DNA of 64,000 bases. Origin: JACRIM01 sp038042195. Its GTDB lineage: Bacteria; Planctomycetota; Phycisphaerae; UBA1845; UTPLA1. Both the position numbers and the translations under genes were made by a program. Each line of letters opens with the position of its first letter. The first letter of the stretch is position 1. The DNA is taken from assembly GCA_038042195.1 (NCBI GenBank), contig JBBTET010000029.1:1-64000 (forward strand), given 5' to 3'. Of this stretch, positions 8,953 through 17,115 are shown in pieces. The notes beneath the pieces were generated by a model. It was not told the DNA's origin. It saw nothing but the letters and a program-made list of their open reading frames with translations, and made no database searches.

Positions 8953-10029
8953 ATGTCAGGTCGCTTGAATCAAATGAGTGACACCTGTGTTGTGAAGGCG
9001 TCGCGCCGTCGTCGCGCGTTGTTTGCGGCCGTGGCAGTCATTGGCAGTGTTGTTCTTGTTGATGTTTCCGTGCGCGTGTTGCGACTTGGTCCACCGTCGT
9101 ATGCAGCGCGGCGAATTGAGCCGGGGTTGCCGTTCCAAGGTGTTCGGAACGGAGGGGTGGAGAGCTTTAACTATCAGCCGAACGTTTTGTTTTGGTCGAT
9201 CTACGATCCCAAGGGAGACGATCGCGAGTACTTCCCGTCGGATGGGAAGGTCGAGTACCGAATTAACTCCAATGGAATCCGCGGCAAAGACACCACCGCC
9301 GCCAAGCCGCCCGATGTGTGGCGCGTTGTTTGCCTTGGCGATTCGTTTACGTTTGGCGAGGGCGTTCAGGAGGTGGACACGTATCCGGTTTGTATGGAGG
9401 CGTTGCTCGCGGGGAGTGTTCCGGGGAAGCGTGTGCAGGTCATCAACGCGGGCGTGCAGGCGCAGGGCACGGTGGACGAATTGAACTGGTTTCGCATCGG
9501 CCCGTGGCAGTTCCAGCCCGACGTGGTGACGCTTGGCTTTGTTCTGAACGATGCGACGCCACGACTGGAGACCATGCGCCACCATACGGAGTGGACGGAG
9601 GGGTTTCGACTGTCGTGGCTTGGTCGCGTATCAAAACTGAGTGAGTGGGTTGAGCGGGTTCGCTGGTCGCGCGGTCAGGCGCGGGAGTTTTTGGCGACGA
9701 CGCGGGCGAGCTTTGCGTCGGCTGACTGGGAGGCGTGCAAACGGGCGTTGTCTGATTTCGCCGATGAGTCACGACGGCGGCCGTTTCGGTTCGTGGTGGT
9801 GATCTTTCCGGTTTTGACGCAGTTAGACGCGTCGTATCCGTTTGCGGATCTTCACGGGCTGGTGAGGTCGGCGTGCGTGGAGCGCAAGATCGAGTGCATC
9901 GACCTGCTCGACGACTATCGTGGGTTAGCGCCCGAGTCGCTTTGGGTGCATCCGACCGACCAGCATCCCAATGAACGGGCGAATGCGATTGCGGCGCGGC
10001 GGATAGCGGAGAGGCTTCGCGGGAAATAG
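8953..10029 (+). CDS. Membrane-anchored SGNH/GDSL-type hydrolase
   Basis: The frame opens at 8857, but the coding part begins at the ATG at 8953 or 8974. Neither has a clear ribosome binding site, and I use 8953 (358 residues). After a basic stretch there is one membrane helix (about 24-42, AVAVIGSVVLVDVSVRVL), then an SGNH hydrolase fold: VCLGDSFTFGEG near 129 with the nucleophile Ser, VINAGVQAQGTVDELNW (Gly block), LGFVLNDATP (Asn block) and HPTDQHPNERANAIAA near the C-terminus with the Asp-His pair. Family members deacylate or acylate sugars, lipids or polysaccharides on the outer face of the membrane. The substrate cannot be told from the sequence. It is a single gene. Confidence 0.85.
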   Translation: MSGRLNQMSDTCVVKASRRRRALFAAVAVIGSVVLVDVSVRVLRLGPPSYAARRIEPGLPFQGVRNGGVESFNYQPNVLFWSIYDPKGDDREYFPSDGKVEYRINSNGIRGKDTTAAKPPDVWRVVCLGDSFTFGEGVQEVDTYPVCMEALLAGSVPGKRVQVINAGVQAQGTVDELNWFRIGPWQFQPDVVTLGFVLNDATPRLETMRHHTEWTEGFRLSWLGRVSKLSEWVERVRWSRGQAREFLATTRASFASADWEACKRALSDFADESRRRPFRFVVVIFPVLTQLDASYPFADLHGLVRSACVERKIECIDLLDDYRGLAPESLWVHPTDQHPNERANAIAARRIAERLRGK

Positions 10030-10101
10030 TTAATCAGTCACTCAAGACGTGTGCATCACATCGAGAGTTTGTATGAAAGCGAGGCGATTGCGTGACCTCA
10101 A

Positions 10102-11136
10102 TCACACCGTTGGCTCGGGCATGCCGAGTACGGGCAGGCTCGGTTGCGACGGTTGAGTGCTCTTGAGCGTTGTTGGAACGGTCGCGGTGGCCCCTTGGGC
10201 GATCTGTCCGCGCTCGCGATGTACATCCGGCACCGGGTTCAAATCCCAGACGAGGCCGAGCTTCTCGAAGGTTCGGAGGATGTAATAGGTCATGTCGATT
10301 TCCCACCAGTAGAAGCCCTGTCGGACGGCGGCGGGATAGTGGTGGTGGTTGTTGTGCCAGCCTTCGCCCATCGTGATGATGGCGAGGAAGAAGCTGTTCT
10401 TGCTGTGATCGGTGGTGTTGTAGCGCTTGCGGCCGATGAGGTGGGCGAGCGAGTTGATCGTGCAGGTGCCGTGGAAGAGGAACACGGTGGAGATGAAGAA
10501 GCCCCAGACCAGCATTTGCCAGCCGGTGGTGCCGAGTTGCGGTGCCCAAATCTCCAGGGCCTTGCCGAGCAGAAACATGGCCACGCCGGTCAGGAATGGG
10601 ATGAAGCTGTCGAATCGGTTTAGGAAGACCAACTCGGGGAACTTCGCAAGATCGGGCACGTTTTTGTAATTCGTCGGGAACATCTTTCTCGACGTGATCC
10701 AGCCCATGTGTGCCCACATAAAGCCGTGCTCATGCGGCGAGTGGACGTCATCCGGCATGTCGGAGTGGCGATGGTGATGGCGGTGGTGGGCGGCCCACCA
10801 GAGCGGCCCCTTTTGGGCGCAGGTGCCGCCCCAGAGTGCCATGAAGAATTGAGCCACGCGCGAGGTCTTGTATGTGCGATGCGAAAAATACCGGTGATAG
10901 ATGCCGGTGATCGCGAACATGCGTATCCAGTACATCGCGAAGGCAACGCCGACGGCCGTCCAGCTCCATCCGGTGAGGAGGGCGAAGAAGCAGACGCCGT
11001 GCATGGCGAAGAAGGGGGTGGTGCGCACCCAGTCGACCTTCATGGGTTCTTTGTCGAGGTAATTTCCGTCGGGGGTCACGCCCGCGGAGGCATCAAACCA
11101 CCGCATGACGGACGTAAGCAAAGCGGGCATTGTCAC
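10102..11136 (-). CDS. Acyl-CoA/acyl-lipid delta-9-type fatty acid desaturase
   Basis: A 344-residue integral membrane enzyme. The GTG at 11136 has GGAGA 9 bases upstream and fits better than the ATG two codons later. The three His boxes of membrane di-iron desaturases are present: HRYFSH near 81, HRHHHRHSD near 118 and WHNNHHHYP near 257. Hydrophobic pairs lie before box 1 and between boxes 2 and 3 (SFIPFLTGVAMFLLG, MLVWGFFISTVFLFHG). The GWHNNHHHYP form is typical of stearoyl-CoA delta-9 desaturases. It should introduce a double bond into membrane fatty acids using O2. The gene stands alone, and the C-terminal 50 residues after the last box are poorly conserved. Confidence 0.92.
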   Translation of the reverse strand: MTMPALLTSVMRWFDASAGVTPDGNYLDKEPMKVDWVRTTPFFAMHGVCFFALLTGWSWTAVGVAFAMYWIRMFAITGIYHRYFSHRTYKTSRVAQFFMALWGGTCAQKGPLWWAAHHRHHHRHSDMPDDVHSPHEHGFMWAHMGWITSRKMFPTNYKNVPDLAKFPELVFLNRFDSFIPFLTGVAMFLLGKALEIWAPQLGTTGWQMLVWGFFISTVFLFHGTCTINSLAHLIGRKRYNTTDHSKNSFFLAIITMGEGWHNNHHHYPAAVRQGFYWWEIDMTYYILRTFEKLGLVWDLNPVPDVHRERGQIAQGATATVPTTLKSTQPSQPSLPVLGMPEPTV

Positions 11137-11415
11137 AGTAAGGGATTCTCCGAAATGTCAGGGGAAGCCGACCGACCGATGACTTTGGAGTGTCGGCATC
11201 CATGCGCGTTGGGTCGTCCATGTTCGGTCAGTCAACGTATGGGCCTTTGCAGGCTGAGGTTCTCGGTGTCCGCGCCATACGGAACAGCGTCCGACCGCGC
11301 CGATCGGACACTCACCTACACGAGAATCGACGGGATGATAGCCTGATGGCGGTCATCGGTCAAATCAGTCCGCTGAAGTCGTCCAAAATCGCCCCTTCGA
11401 CTCCAAAAACGGGGA
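11137..11415. other. Intergenic region between desaturase and glnK
   Basis: Upstream of the desaturase and downstream of glnK. No supported gene. It should hold the desaturase promoter and the amtB-glnK terminator. No hairpin with a T run stood out. Confidence 0.4.
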
Positions 11416-11769
11416 TCACGGTCCGATCGAATCCGGCCCCATCTCTCCGGTTCGTATTCGTATGCACTGATCCAGCGGCAGGATAAAAATTTTGCCGTCG
11501 CCGACATTGCCAGTGTCTCCCGTTCGCGCGGCACGGACGATGGCATCGACCGTGGCGTCCACAAACGCGTCGTTCACGGCGATTTCCAATTTGAGCTTGG
11601 GGACCATGCGTTCGACGACTTCCTGTCCGCGATAGACCTCGGTGAAGCCGCGCTGCTTGCCGAAACCGCGCACGTCGCTGACGGTCATGAGAAACACGTC
11701 ATCTTGAGCGAGCACTTGCTGCACGTCGTCGAGTTTTTCCGGTCGAATGATGGCGACGATGAGTTTCAC
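11416..11769 (-). CDS. glnK: Nitrogen regulatory protein P-II
   Basis: A 117-residue P-II signal protein. It starts MKLIVAIIRPEKLDDV, has the T-loop GFGKQRGFTEVYRGQEVVERM and the C-terminal GDGKIFILP and IRIRTGE motifs that bind ATP and 2-oxoglutarate. It senses nitrogen status and blocks or opens the ammonium channel. Tyr46 is present, but position 51, the uridylylated Tyr in enterobacterial P-II, is Val. The site is therefore missing and regulation probably runs through effector binding alone. The segment before GDGKIF (TGDTGNV) is three residues longer than in E. coli GlnB. The ATG follows the amt stop by two bases, so translation is coupled. Confidence 0.95.
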   Translation of the reverse strand: MKLIVAIIRPEKLDDVQQVLAQDDVFLMTVSDVRGFGKQRGFTEVYRGQEVVERMVPKLKLEIAVNDAFVDATVDAIVRAARTGDTGNVGDGKIFILPLDQCIRIRTGEMGPDSIGP

Positions 11770-11771
11770 GG

Positions 11772-13343
11772 TTACACCTCGATCATTGCTTTCGCCGTTG
11801 GGGACACCGGCTTGAAGAGCTGCTCAAGATTCTGACGGATGGCTTCGCGGTCTCCGCCTCGGAAGCGGAAGCGCGTGCCGGTCACCGTCGTCACGAGACC
11901 ATACACCGACTTGAATTGCGGCGAGACCGGTCCTTGATGCACCTGGCACAGGCTTCGCCAGTATTTGATCATCGCGTCGGCGTCGATGCCATCGAGGCGA
12001 ATGCTGAATCGTTCGCCTGAGGTCGGCGGGGCCGTTGCCGCGCGAAGCTCGCCCGACACCTGCGCGACCATTTCGGCATCGCCGAGACTATAGGCCCGCT
12101 CGCTGTGCTGTGAGAGGTCCAACCCGGCAACCTCTTCGTCCTCTTCAGCGCGGACCCGAATAAACAAGTTGATCACCGAGAGAAGGACAAACGTGCCGCC
12201 GCCGCAAAAGACATACGTCACGGCAATGGCGATGAGTTGCTTCCACACGAGGCTCGGTCCGCCTCCATAGAACAGGCCGCCGTCCAGCCCGAGGGTGAGC
12301 GACTTGATGGCTGGATTTACGGCCGATGTTGCAAAGAAGCCCGTCGACAACGCGCCGAGTGTGCCACCGACCATGTGAACGCCGACGACGTCAAGGGCGT
12401 CGTCGTAACGGAAATGATGCTTCAGTGAGACGGCCACCTGACAGAGTACGCCGCCCATGAGTCCCATGATGATGGATGCGCCGGGCGTCACGAAGCCGGC
12501 GGCGGGTGTGATGACGACGAGGCCCGCGACCGCGCCGGAAGCAAGCCCGAGCAACGTCGGTTTGCCGGTGCGAAGGCGTTCGGTCGCAATCCAACCGAGC
12601 GCTGCTGCTGCGGCGGCGGTGTTGGTATTGAGGAATGCAAGAGAGGCCAGTTCATTCGACCCCAGCGCACTGCCGGCGTTGAAGCCGAACCAACCGACCC
12701 ACAGCAGCGAGGCCCCGATCACGGTGAACGGGAGATTGTGCGGCGGCATGGGTTCGTGGCCATAGCCGATGCGTCGGCCGACATAGAGAGCGGCGACGAG
12801 CGCGGAGATTCCGCTGGCAATGTGGACGACCGTTCCGCCGGCGAAGTCCAGCGCGCCGACTTTCGTGGCGATCCAGCCGCCGCCCCAGACCATGTGGGCC
12901 AGCGGCGAATAGATGAGCAACGACCAGAGCAGTATGAAGATCGCAAAGGCGCTGAAACGCATGCGCTCGGCGAAGGCTCCGGAAATGAGCGCGGGGGTGA
13001 TGATGGCAAAGGTGCCTTGAAAGGCTACAAAAAGTATGTGTGGAATGGTTGGAGCGAGGGCGTTGGTCGATCCCAGAACTCCGCGAAGCCCCAGGAAGTC
13101 CGTGCCACCGATCCAGCCCGAGTCACTGGGGGCGAAGGCCAGTGAATAACCGACGAGCACCCAAGTGACACCGATCAGCCCGGCGCAGAAAAAGCTGTGC
13201 ATCAGAACGGAGAGGACGTTTTTCGAACGAACCAGGCCGCCGTAGAAAAGCGCCAGGCCGGGTATCGTCATCATCAGGACGAGCGCGGTGCTGGTGAGCA
13301 TCCAGGCGGTATCGCCGGTGTCGATGTTGGGAGGGGGGTTCAT
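11772..13343 (-). CDS. amtB: Ammonium transporter with long C-terminal extension
   Basis: A 523-residue Amt channel. There is no separate signal peptide: the first helix follows NIDTGDTAWML directly. Family landmarks are FYGGLVRSKNVL, FQGTFAIITPALISGAFAERM, DFAGGTVVHIASG, WFGFNAGSAL, and the twin-His pore residues in VVHIASG and DVVGVHMVGGTLG. It imports ammonium across the inner membrane and is gated by the P-II protein encoded two bases downstream. Typical Amt proteins end about 20-40 residues after the last helix. Here about 125 residues follow, beginning RVRAEEDEEVAGLDLSQHSE and ending in a soluble 70-residue domain (ERFSIRLDGIDADAMIKYW onward) that I do not recognise. Confidence 0.95.
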   Translation of the reverse strand: MNPPPNIDTGDTAWMLTSTALVLMMTIPGLALFYGGLVRSKNVLSVLMHSFFCAGLIGVTWVLVGYSLAFAPSDSGWIGGTDFLGLRGVLGSTNALAPTIPHILFVAFQGTFAIITPALISGAFAERMRFSAFAIFILLWSLLIYSPLAHMVWGGGWIATKVGALDFAGGTVVHIASGISALVAALYVGRRIGYGHEPMPPHNLPFTVIGASLLWVGWFGFNAGSALGSNELASLAFLNTNTAAAAAALGWIATERLRTGKPTLLGLASGAVAGLVVITPAAGFVTPGASIIMGLMGGVLCQVAVSLKHHFRYDDALDVVGVHMVGGTLGALSTGFFATSAVNPAIKSLTLGLDGGLFYGGGPSLVWKQLIAIAVTYVFCGGGTFVLLSVINLFIRVRAEEDEEVAGLDLSQHSERAYSLGDAEMVAQVSGELRAATAPPTSGERFSIRLDGIDADAMIKYWRSLCQVHQGPVSPQFKSVYGLVTTVTGTRFRFRGGDREAIRQNLEQLFKPVSPTAKAMIEV

Positions 13344-13412
13344 GGGGGGTACAGTAGCAAATCAGCGGGGAATTGAGAATTGCCAATTCCAATCATCAAT
13401 TGGGATAGCCGG

Positions 13413-15353
13413 ATGCCAGAATCAGTACGCGTTCGCAGCCAGTCGTGGGACCTCCTGTTCGCCTGCGCGGTTCTGATTGCCGGCGTCGTCACGTTCGCCC
13501 ACTGGCCGGCGCTCGAGGCAGAGGCACTTTCCTTTGACGACCACCAGTATCTCGTCGGCAACCCTTTGGTGATGACCCCGAGTTGGGCGTCGGCGCGGCG
13601 GTTCATGTCGGAGGTGTTCGAGCCGTCAACGGTTGGCGGGTATTACCAGCCGCTGAACATGATCTCGCTGATGGGTGACGTGGCACTGGGCGCGGGACCA
13701 ACGAATCTGCGCCCGCTGCATCGGACGAGTTTGATACTGCACGTCGTCAACACGATGTTGGTACTCGTGTTGCTCCATGACTTGTTCGGTAGCCTGCTCG
13801 CTGCAACTGTCGTGGCGCTGCTGTTCGGTGTGCATCCGTTGACGGTGGAGGCGATCCCGTGGGTGGGCGAACGGAAGACGCTGCTGGCGAGCTTCTTTGC
13901 GTTGGGGAGCTTGATTTTTTATGTGCGGTACACGCGCAGCGTGGGAACATCGAAGCGACGGGGCTGGTACGTGCTTTGCCTTGTCGCCTTCCTGCTTGCA
14001 TTACTCTCGAAACCAACGACGACGACGCTGCCGCTGGCCATGATGTTGCTCGACGTTTGGCCGTTGGGGCGTTCCAGTCGTCGGACGTTGATTGAGAAGG
14101 TTCCCTTTTTGGCGCTCGCCGCCGTGTCGTCGGTGATCACCTTTGTGTCGCAGGCGGCGTCGTATGTGCAGACGCCGGGCGAGGTGGGGCCGTGGCGGAT
14201 ACCGCTCGTTGTGTGCCACAACATCGTGTTTTATTTGTGGAAGATCGTGTGGCCGACGAATCTTTCATCGCACTACCCGTTCCCGGAGCCGATGAGCCTG
14301 TCGCAGCCGATGGTGCTTGCGGGCGTGATTGGGACGGGACTCCTGATGTTGCTGCTCGTCGTCACGCGACGATGGACAGCCGCGCCGCTGATTGGGTGGT
14401 TGATCTTTTTCGTGTTGATCTTCCCGACATTGGGCGTGGTGGGGTTCACCATCGTCATCGCGTCTGACAAATATGCCTATTTGCCGAGTGTCGGGCTGCT
14501 GATGATTCTCTGCGCTGGGCTGACTCGACATCTCACGATTTCCACTCGCCCCGGCAGCAGAACCCCGCGAATCGCGCTGGTGTGTGTTGCAACTCTCGCG
14601 CTCGTTACCCTCGAAGTCCGCGCCACGCGAACCTACTTCGGTGCCTGGCGAACGACTGAGTCGCTGTACGCACACATGCTCGGCCTCGCCCCGCGCGCGG
14701 CGACTCTCCATTTCGGATTGGGCCACTGTCACGAGACGCGCGGCCGGATTCGTGATGCGATTCAGGCGTACGCGACGGCGATTGAGTGCGACCCGCGCCA
14801 TGTTCATGCGCGAAATAACCTCGCCCTTCTCCTTGCCGACGAGGGCCGATTCGCCGAGGCCATTGCCCACTATGAAACGGTGCTGACACAGACACCGGGC
14901 GCGCCGGATGTCTTGAGCAATCTCGCGCTGGCCCTCACGTCGAGCGGTCGCCCCGACGACGCCATTCAACGCTGCCGCGAAGCCTTGCAAAAGCGCCCAA
15001 CGGAGGTGCGAGCCATCAACAACTGGGGCGTGGCACTCAGTGTGAAGGGAGATTGGCCCGGCGCGATTGCGAAGTTTGAAGAGGCGCTACGCGTGAACGA
15101 CGATTTTGCGGATGCGCGGAACAATCTGGCCGCCGGGCTGTGGCGCGTTGGACGACTGGATGAGGCGGTGAAGCAGTATCGTGAGGTGATTCGACGCGCT
15201 CCCGAGGATCTGGCCGTGCGATTGAATCTGGCGCGGTTGTTGGTGGCGATGAGTCGATTCGACGCTGCGAGACTGGAATTGGAAGCCACCGCGAAGTTGC
15301 GGCCCGGCGATCCAGACGTACAACGACTCATGAGTGAGATTCAAAATCGATAG
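13413..15353 (+). CDS. Multi-pass membrane protein with C-terminal TPR repeats
   Basis: The ATG at 13413 is preferred over the TTG at 13380, though no strong ribosome binding site is visible. The product has 646 residues. About 11 hydrophobic segments cover roughly 10-400, with LSFDDHQYLVGNPLV and LHVVNTMLVLVLLHDLFG followed by VHPLTVEAIPWVGERKTLL. The acidic pair in the first loop and the HPxxVExxxW motif match the TMTC/GT-C class of membrane glycosyltransferase-like proteins. From about 425 to the C-terminus there are six TPR units (AIQAYATAIECDPRHVHARN and so on). Likely a polyprenyl-sugar-dependent glycosyltransferase with a periplasmic TPR platform, but the substrate is unknown. A paralogue lies at 17116-19056. 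Confidence 0.8.
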   Translation: MPESVRVRSQSWDLLFACAVLIAGVVTFAHWPALEAEALSFDDHQYLVGNPLVMTPSWASARRFMSEVFEPSTVGGYYQPLNMISLMGDVALGAGPTNLRPLHRTSLILHVVNTMLVLVLLHDLFGSLLAATVVALLFGVHPLTVEAIPWVGERKTLLASFFALGSLIFYVRYTRSVGTSKRRGWYVLCLVAFLLALLSKPTTTTLPLAMMLLDVWPLGRSSRRTLIEKVPFLALAAVSSVITFVSQAASYVQTPGEVGPWRIPLVVCHNIVFYLWKIVWPTNLSSHYPFPEPMSLSQPMVLAGVIGTGLLMLLLVVTRRWTAAPLIGWLIFFVLIFPTLGVVGFTIVIASDKYAYLPSVGLLMILCAGLTRHLTISTRPGSRTPRIALVCVATLALVTLEVRATRTYFGAWRTTESLYAHMLGLAPRAATLHFGLGHCHETRGRIRDAIQAYATAIECDPRHVHARNNLALLLADEGRFAEAIAHYETVLTQTPGAPDVLSNLALALTSSGRPDDAIQRCREALQKRPTEVRAINNWGVALSVKGDWPGAIAKFEEALRVNDDFADARNNLAAGLWRVGRLDEAVKQYREVIRRAPEDLAVRLNLARLLVAMSRFDAARLELEATAKLRPGDPDVQRLMSEIQNR

Positions 15354-15391
15354 CGGATCACGAGTATCAATGCGGAGTCCGTACTTGATTA

Positions 15392-16939
15392 CTAATGCAC
15401 CTTCCGCTCGCGATTCGGCGCGATGCCGAGTTGGGCGCGGTACTTGGCGATGGTCCGACGGGCGATGGGCGTGTCGATGACCTCGGATAGCTTCTGAGTG
15501 ATCTCATCATCCGTCAGGGGCTTGTGCTTGTCCTCGGCGTCGATGATTTCCTTGACCTTGTTCTTGATGTTGTTCCAGCTCATGCCGTCGCCGCCGTCCG
15601 ACTCCTTGGGGCCGCTGATGAAGAACATGCGCAGGGGGTAGATGCCGCGCGGGGTCTGGAGGTACTTGCCGTCCACCGTGCGGCTGATGGTGGAAGGGTC
15701 ACAACCGAACTCGTCGGCCAGGTCTCGCATCCGAAGGACATTCATGAATTGAGGACCGTAGTCGAAGAACTCTCGCTGACGTTCGAGAATCACTTTGGCG
15801 ATTTCCAGCATGCGCTGTTTGCGATAGGCAATTGCGTCAATGATGGCACCAGCGGACTCGATGCGTTTTTTGATGTAGTCGCGCGTTTCCTTGTCGGCGT
15901 CCTTGTCCGTGAGCATCTCTCGGTATTGCGGTGAAATGCGCAATTTCGGCGAACTGCCGCGGGCGAGTTTGATGACAAACCCATCACCCTCCTCGGCATA
16001 GTCGACCAAGATGTCCGGCGAGACCTTGGGCACGTCGTTGGCCCGAAATACGAGACCGGGATGATGATTGAGTTTTCCGACGGTCTTCAATGCCGCGCGA
16101 ATATCGTCGATGGATCGCTCGGTCGCCTTGGCCACGGCCGGGAAATTGTTCCGAGCGAGCATGACCAGGTGGTGCCGAACGATCTCTTCGCACAGCGGAT
16201 CGACGTCGTCGAGCGTTTGCAATTGAATCAGGAGACACTCGGTCAGATCGCGCGCGCCGACACCGGGCGGCTCCAGTGTTTGAATCAGCGAAAGCGCCGT
16301 CTCCAGGATCGGCATCTCGATGGGCGGATTCCGCGAGTATGCCATCTCTTCCATCAACCGTTGCATCTCATCGGGGTCGCGCTGCATGATGAGCGGCGTC
16401 ACCTCGTGCGTTTCACCGTCGCCATTGCCGGGGCGATGCTCGGACTCCAGCCGCAGATAGCCGTCGTCGTCCATCCAGTCGATCAGCACTTCGCCGGCCG
16501 CGCGCACGACGTCGTCGGTCTCAATGAGCGACCACTGACGCGTGAGACTGTCTCGCAGGCTTTCGGTGCGTGACTCGGTGTTGGCCATCGCGTCAAGCTT
16601 GGCATCGCGCTCACCGTCGTTGCGTGCGGCGCGACCGTAGGGCAGGTCGCCGGCATCGAGGTCCATTTCGCGCGACATGCGTTCGAGTCGTTCAAAGCTT
16701 TCGGCTTCGGCCCGATTGGCCTCGGTGTTGGTCGGCTCGTCCTTTTGTTGGCGCGGCTCTTCACTGACCTCGGCCTCGACCTCTTCAAGGACTGGATTCT
16801 GTTCCAGCTCTTCGCGGACGCGGGCTTCGAGGGCCAGAAGGGGGAGCTGCAGAATCTCCATGGATTGGATGAGCTGCGGGGTCAAACGCTGCTCAAGTCG
16901 CATCTGCTGCGACGGGATCATGGAGAGTTGATGGGCCAT
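15392..16939 (-). CDS. rpoN: RNA polymerase sigma-54 factor
   Basis: A 515-residue sigma-54. Region I is Gln/Leu-rich at the start (QQMRLEQRLTPQLIQSMEIL then LPLLALEARVREELEQNPVL). An acidic region II follows (70-180), then the core-binding domain with LEPPGVGARDLTECLLIQL near 270. The HTH is near 400-425 (LADEFGCDPSTISRTVDGKY), and the RpoN box is ARRTIAKYRA about 13 residues from the C-terminus, matching the ARRTVAKYRE consensus. It directs RNA polymerase to -24/-12 promoters with enhancer-binding ATPases. It is downstream of nothing obvious and converges with the TPR membrane gene. Confidence 0.96.
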   Translation of the reverse strand: MAHQLSMIPSQQMRLEQRLTPQLIQSMEILQLPLLALEARVREELEQNPVLEEVEAEVSEEPRQQKDEPTNTEANRAEAESFERLERMSREMDLDAGDLPYGRAARNDGERDAKLDAMANTESRTESLRDSLTRQWSLIETDDVVRAAGEVLIDWMDDDGYLRLESEHRPGNGDGETHEVTPLIMQRDPDEMQRLMEEMAYSRNPPIEMPILETALSLIQTLEPPGVGARDLTECLLIQLQTLDDVDPLCEEIVRHHLVMLARNNFPAVAKATERSIDDIRAALKTVGKLNHHPGLVFRANDVPKVSPDILVDYAEEGDGFVIKLARGSSPKLRISPQYREMLTDKDADKETRDYIKKRIESAGAIIDAIAYRKQRMLEIAKVILERQREFFDYGPQFMNVLRMRDLADEFGCDPSTISRTVDGKYLQTPRGIYPLRMFFISGPKESDGGDGMSWNNIKNKVKEIIDAEDKHKPLTDDEITQKLSEVIDTPIARRTIAKYRAQLGIAPNRERKVH

Positions 16940-17115
16940 TTGTGAACCAGCTAACTAATTGTCGACTAGGGAGTTAAACCAATCTCTCCTGTCGAAATCT
17001 TCGGAGACCGCAGGGCGTGTCTCCAGCACAATTATACGAATCGCCCCAAAAAATGCTTGGTCAATGTACCTTGGGCACGAAAATTGCGGTAGCAGGGTCC
17101 GATACGACATGAATG

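Noticed and set aside
13344..13412. Sigma-54 promoter upstream of amtB
   Set aside because: TGGCA-like bases occur but the spacing and GC element do not match the -24/-12 consensus.
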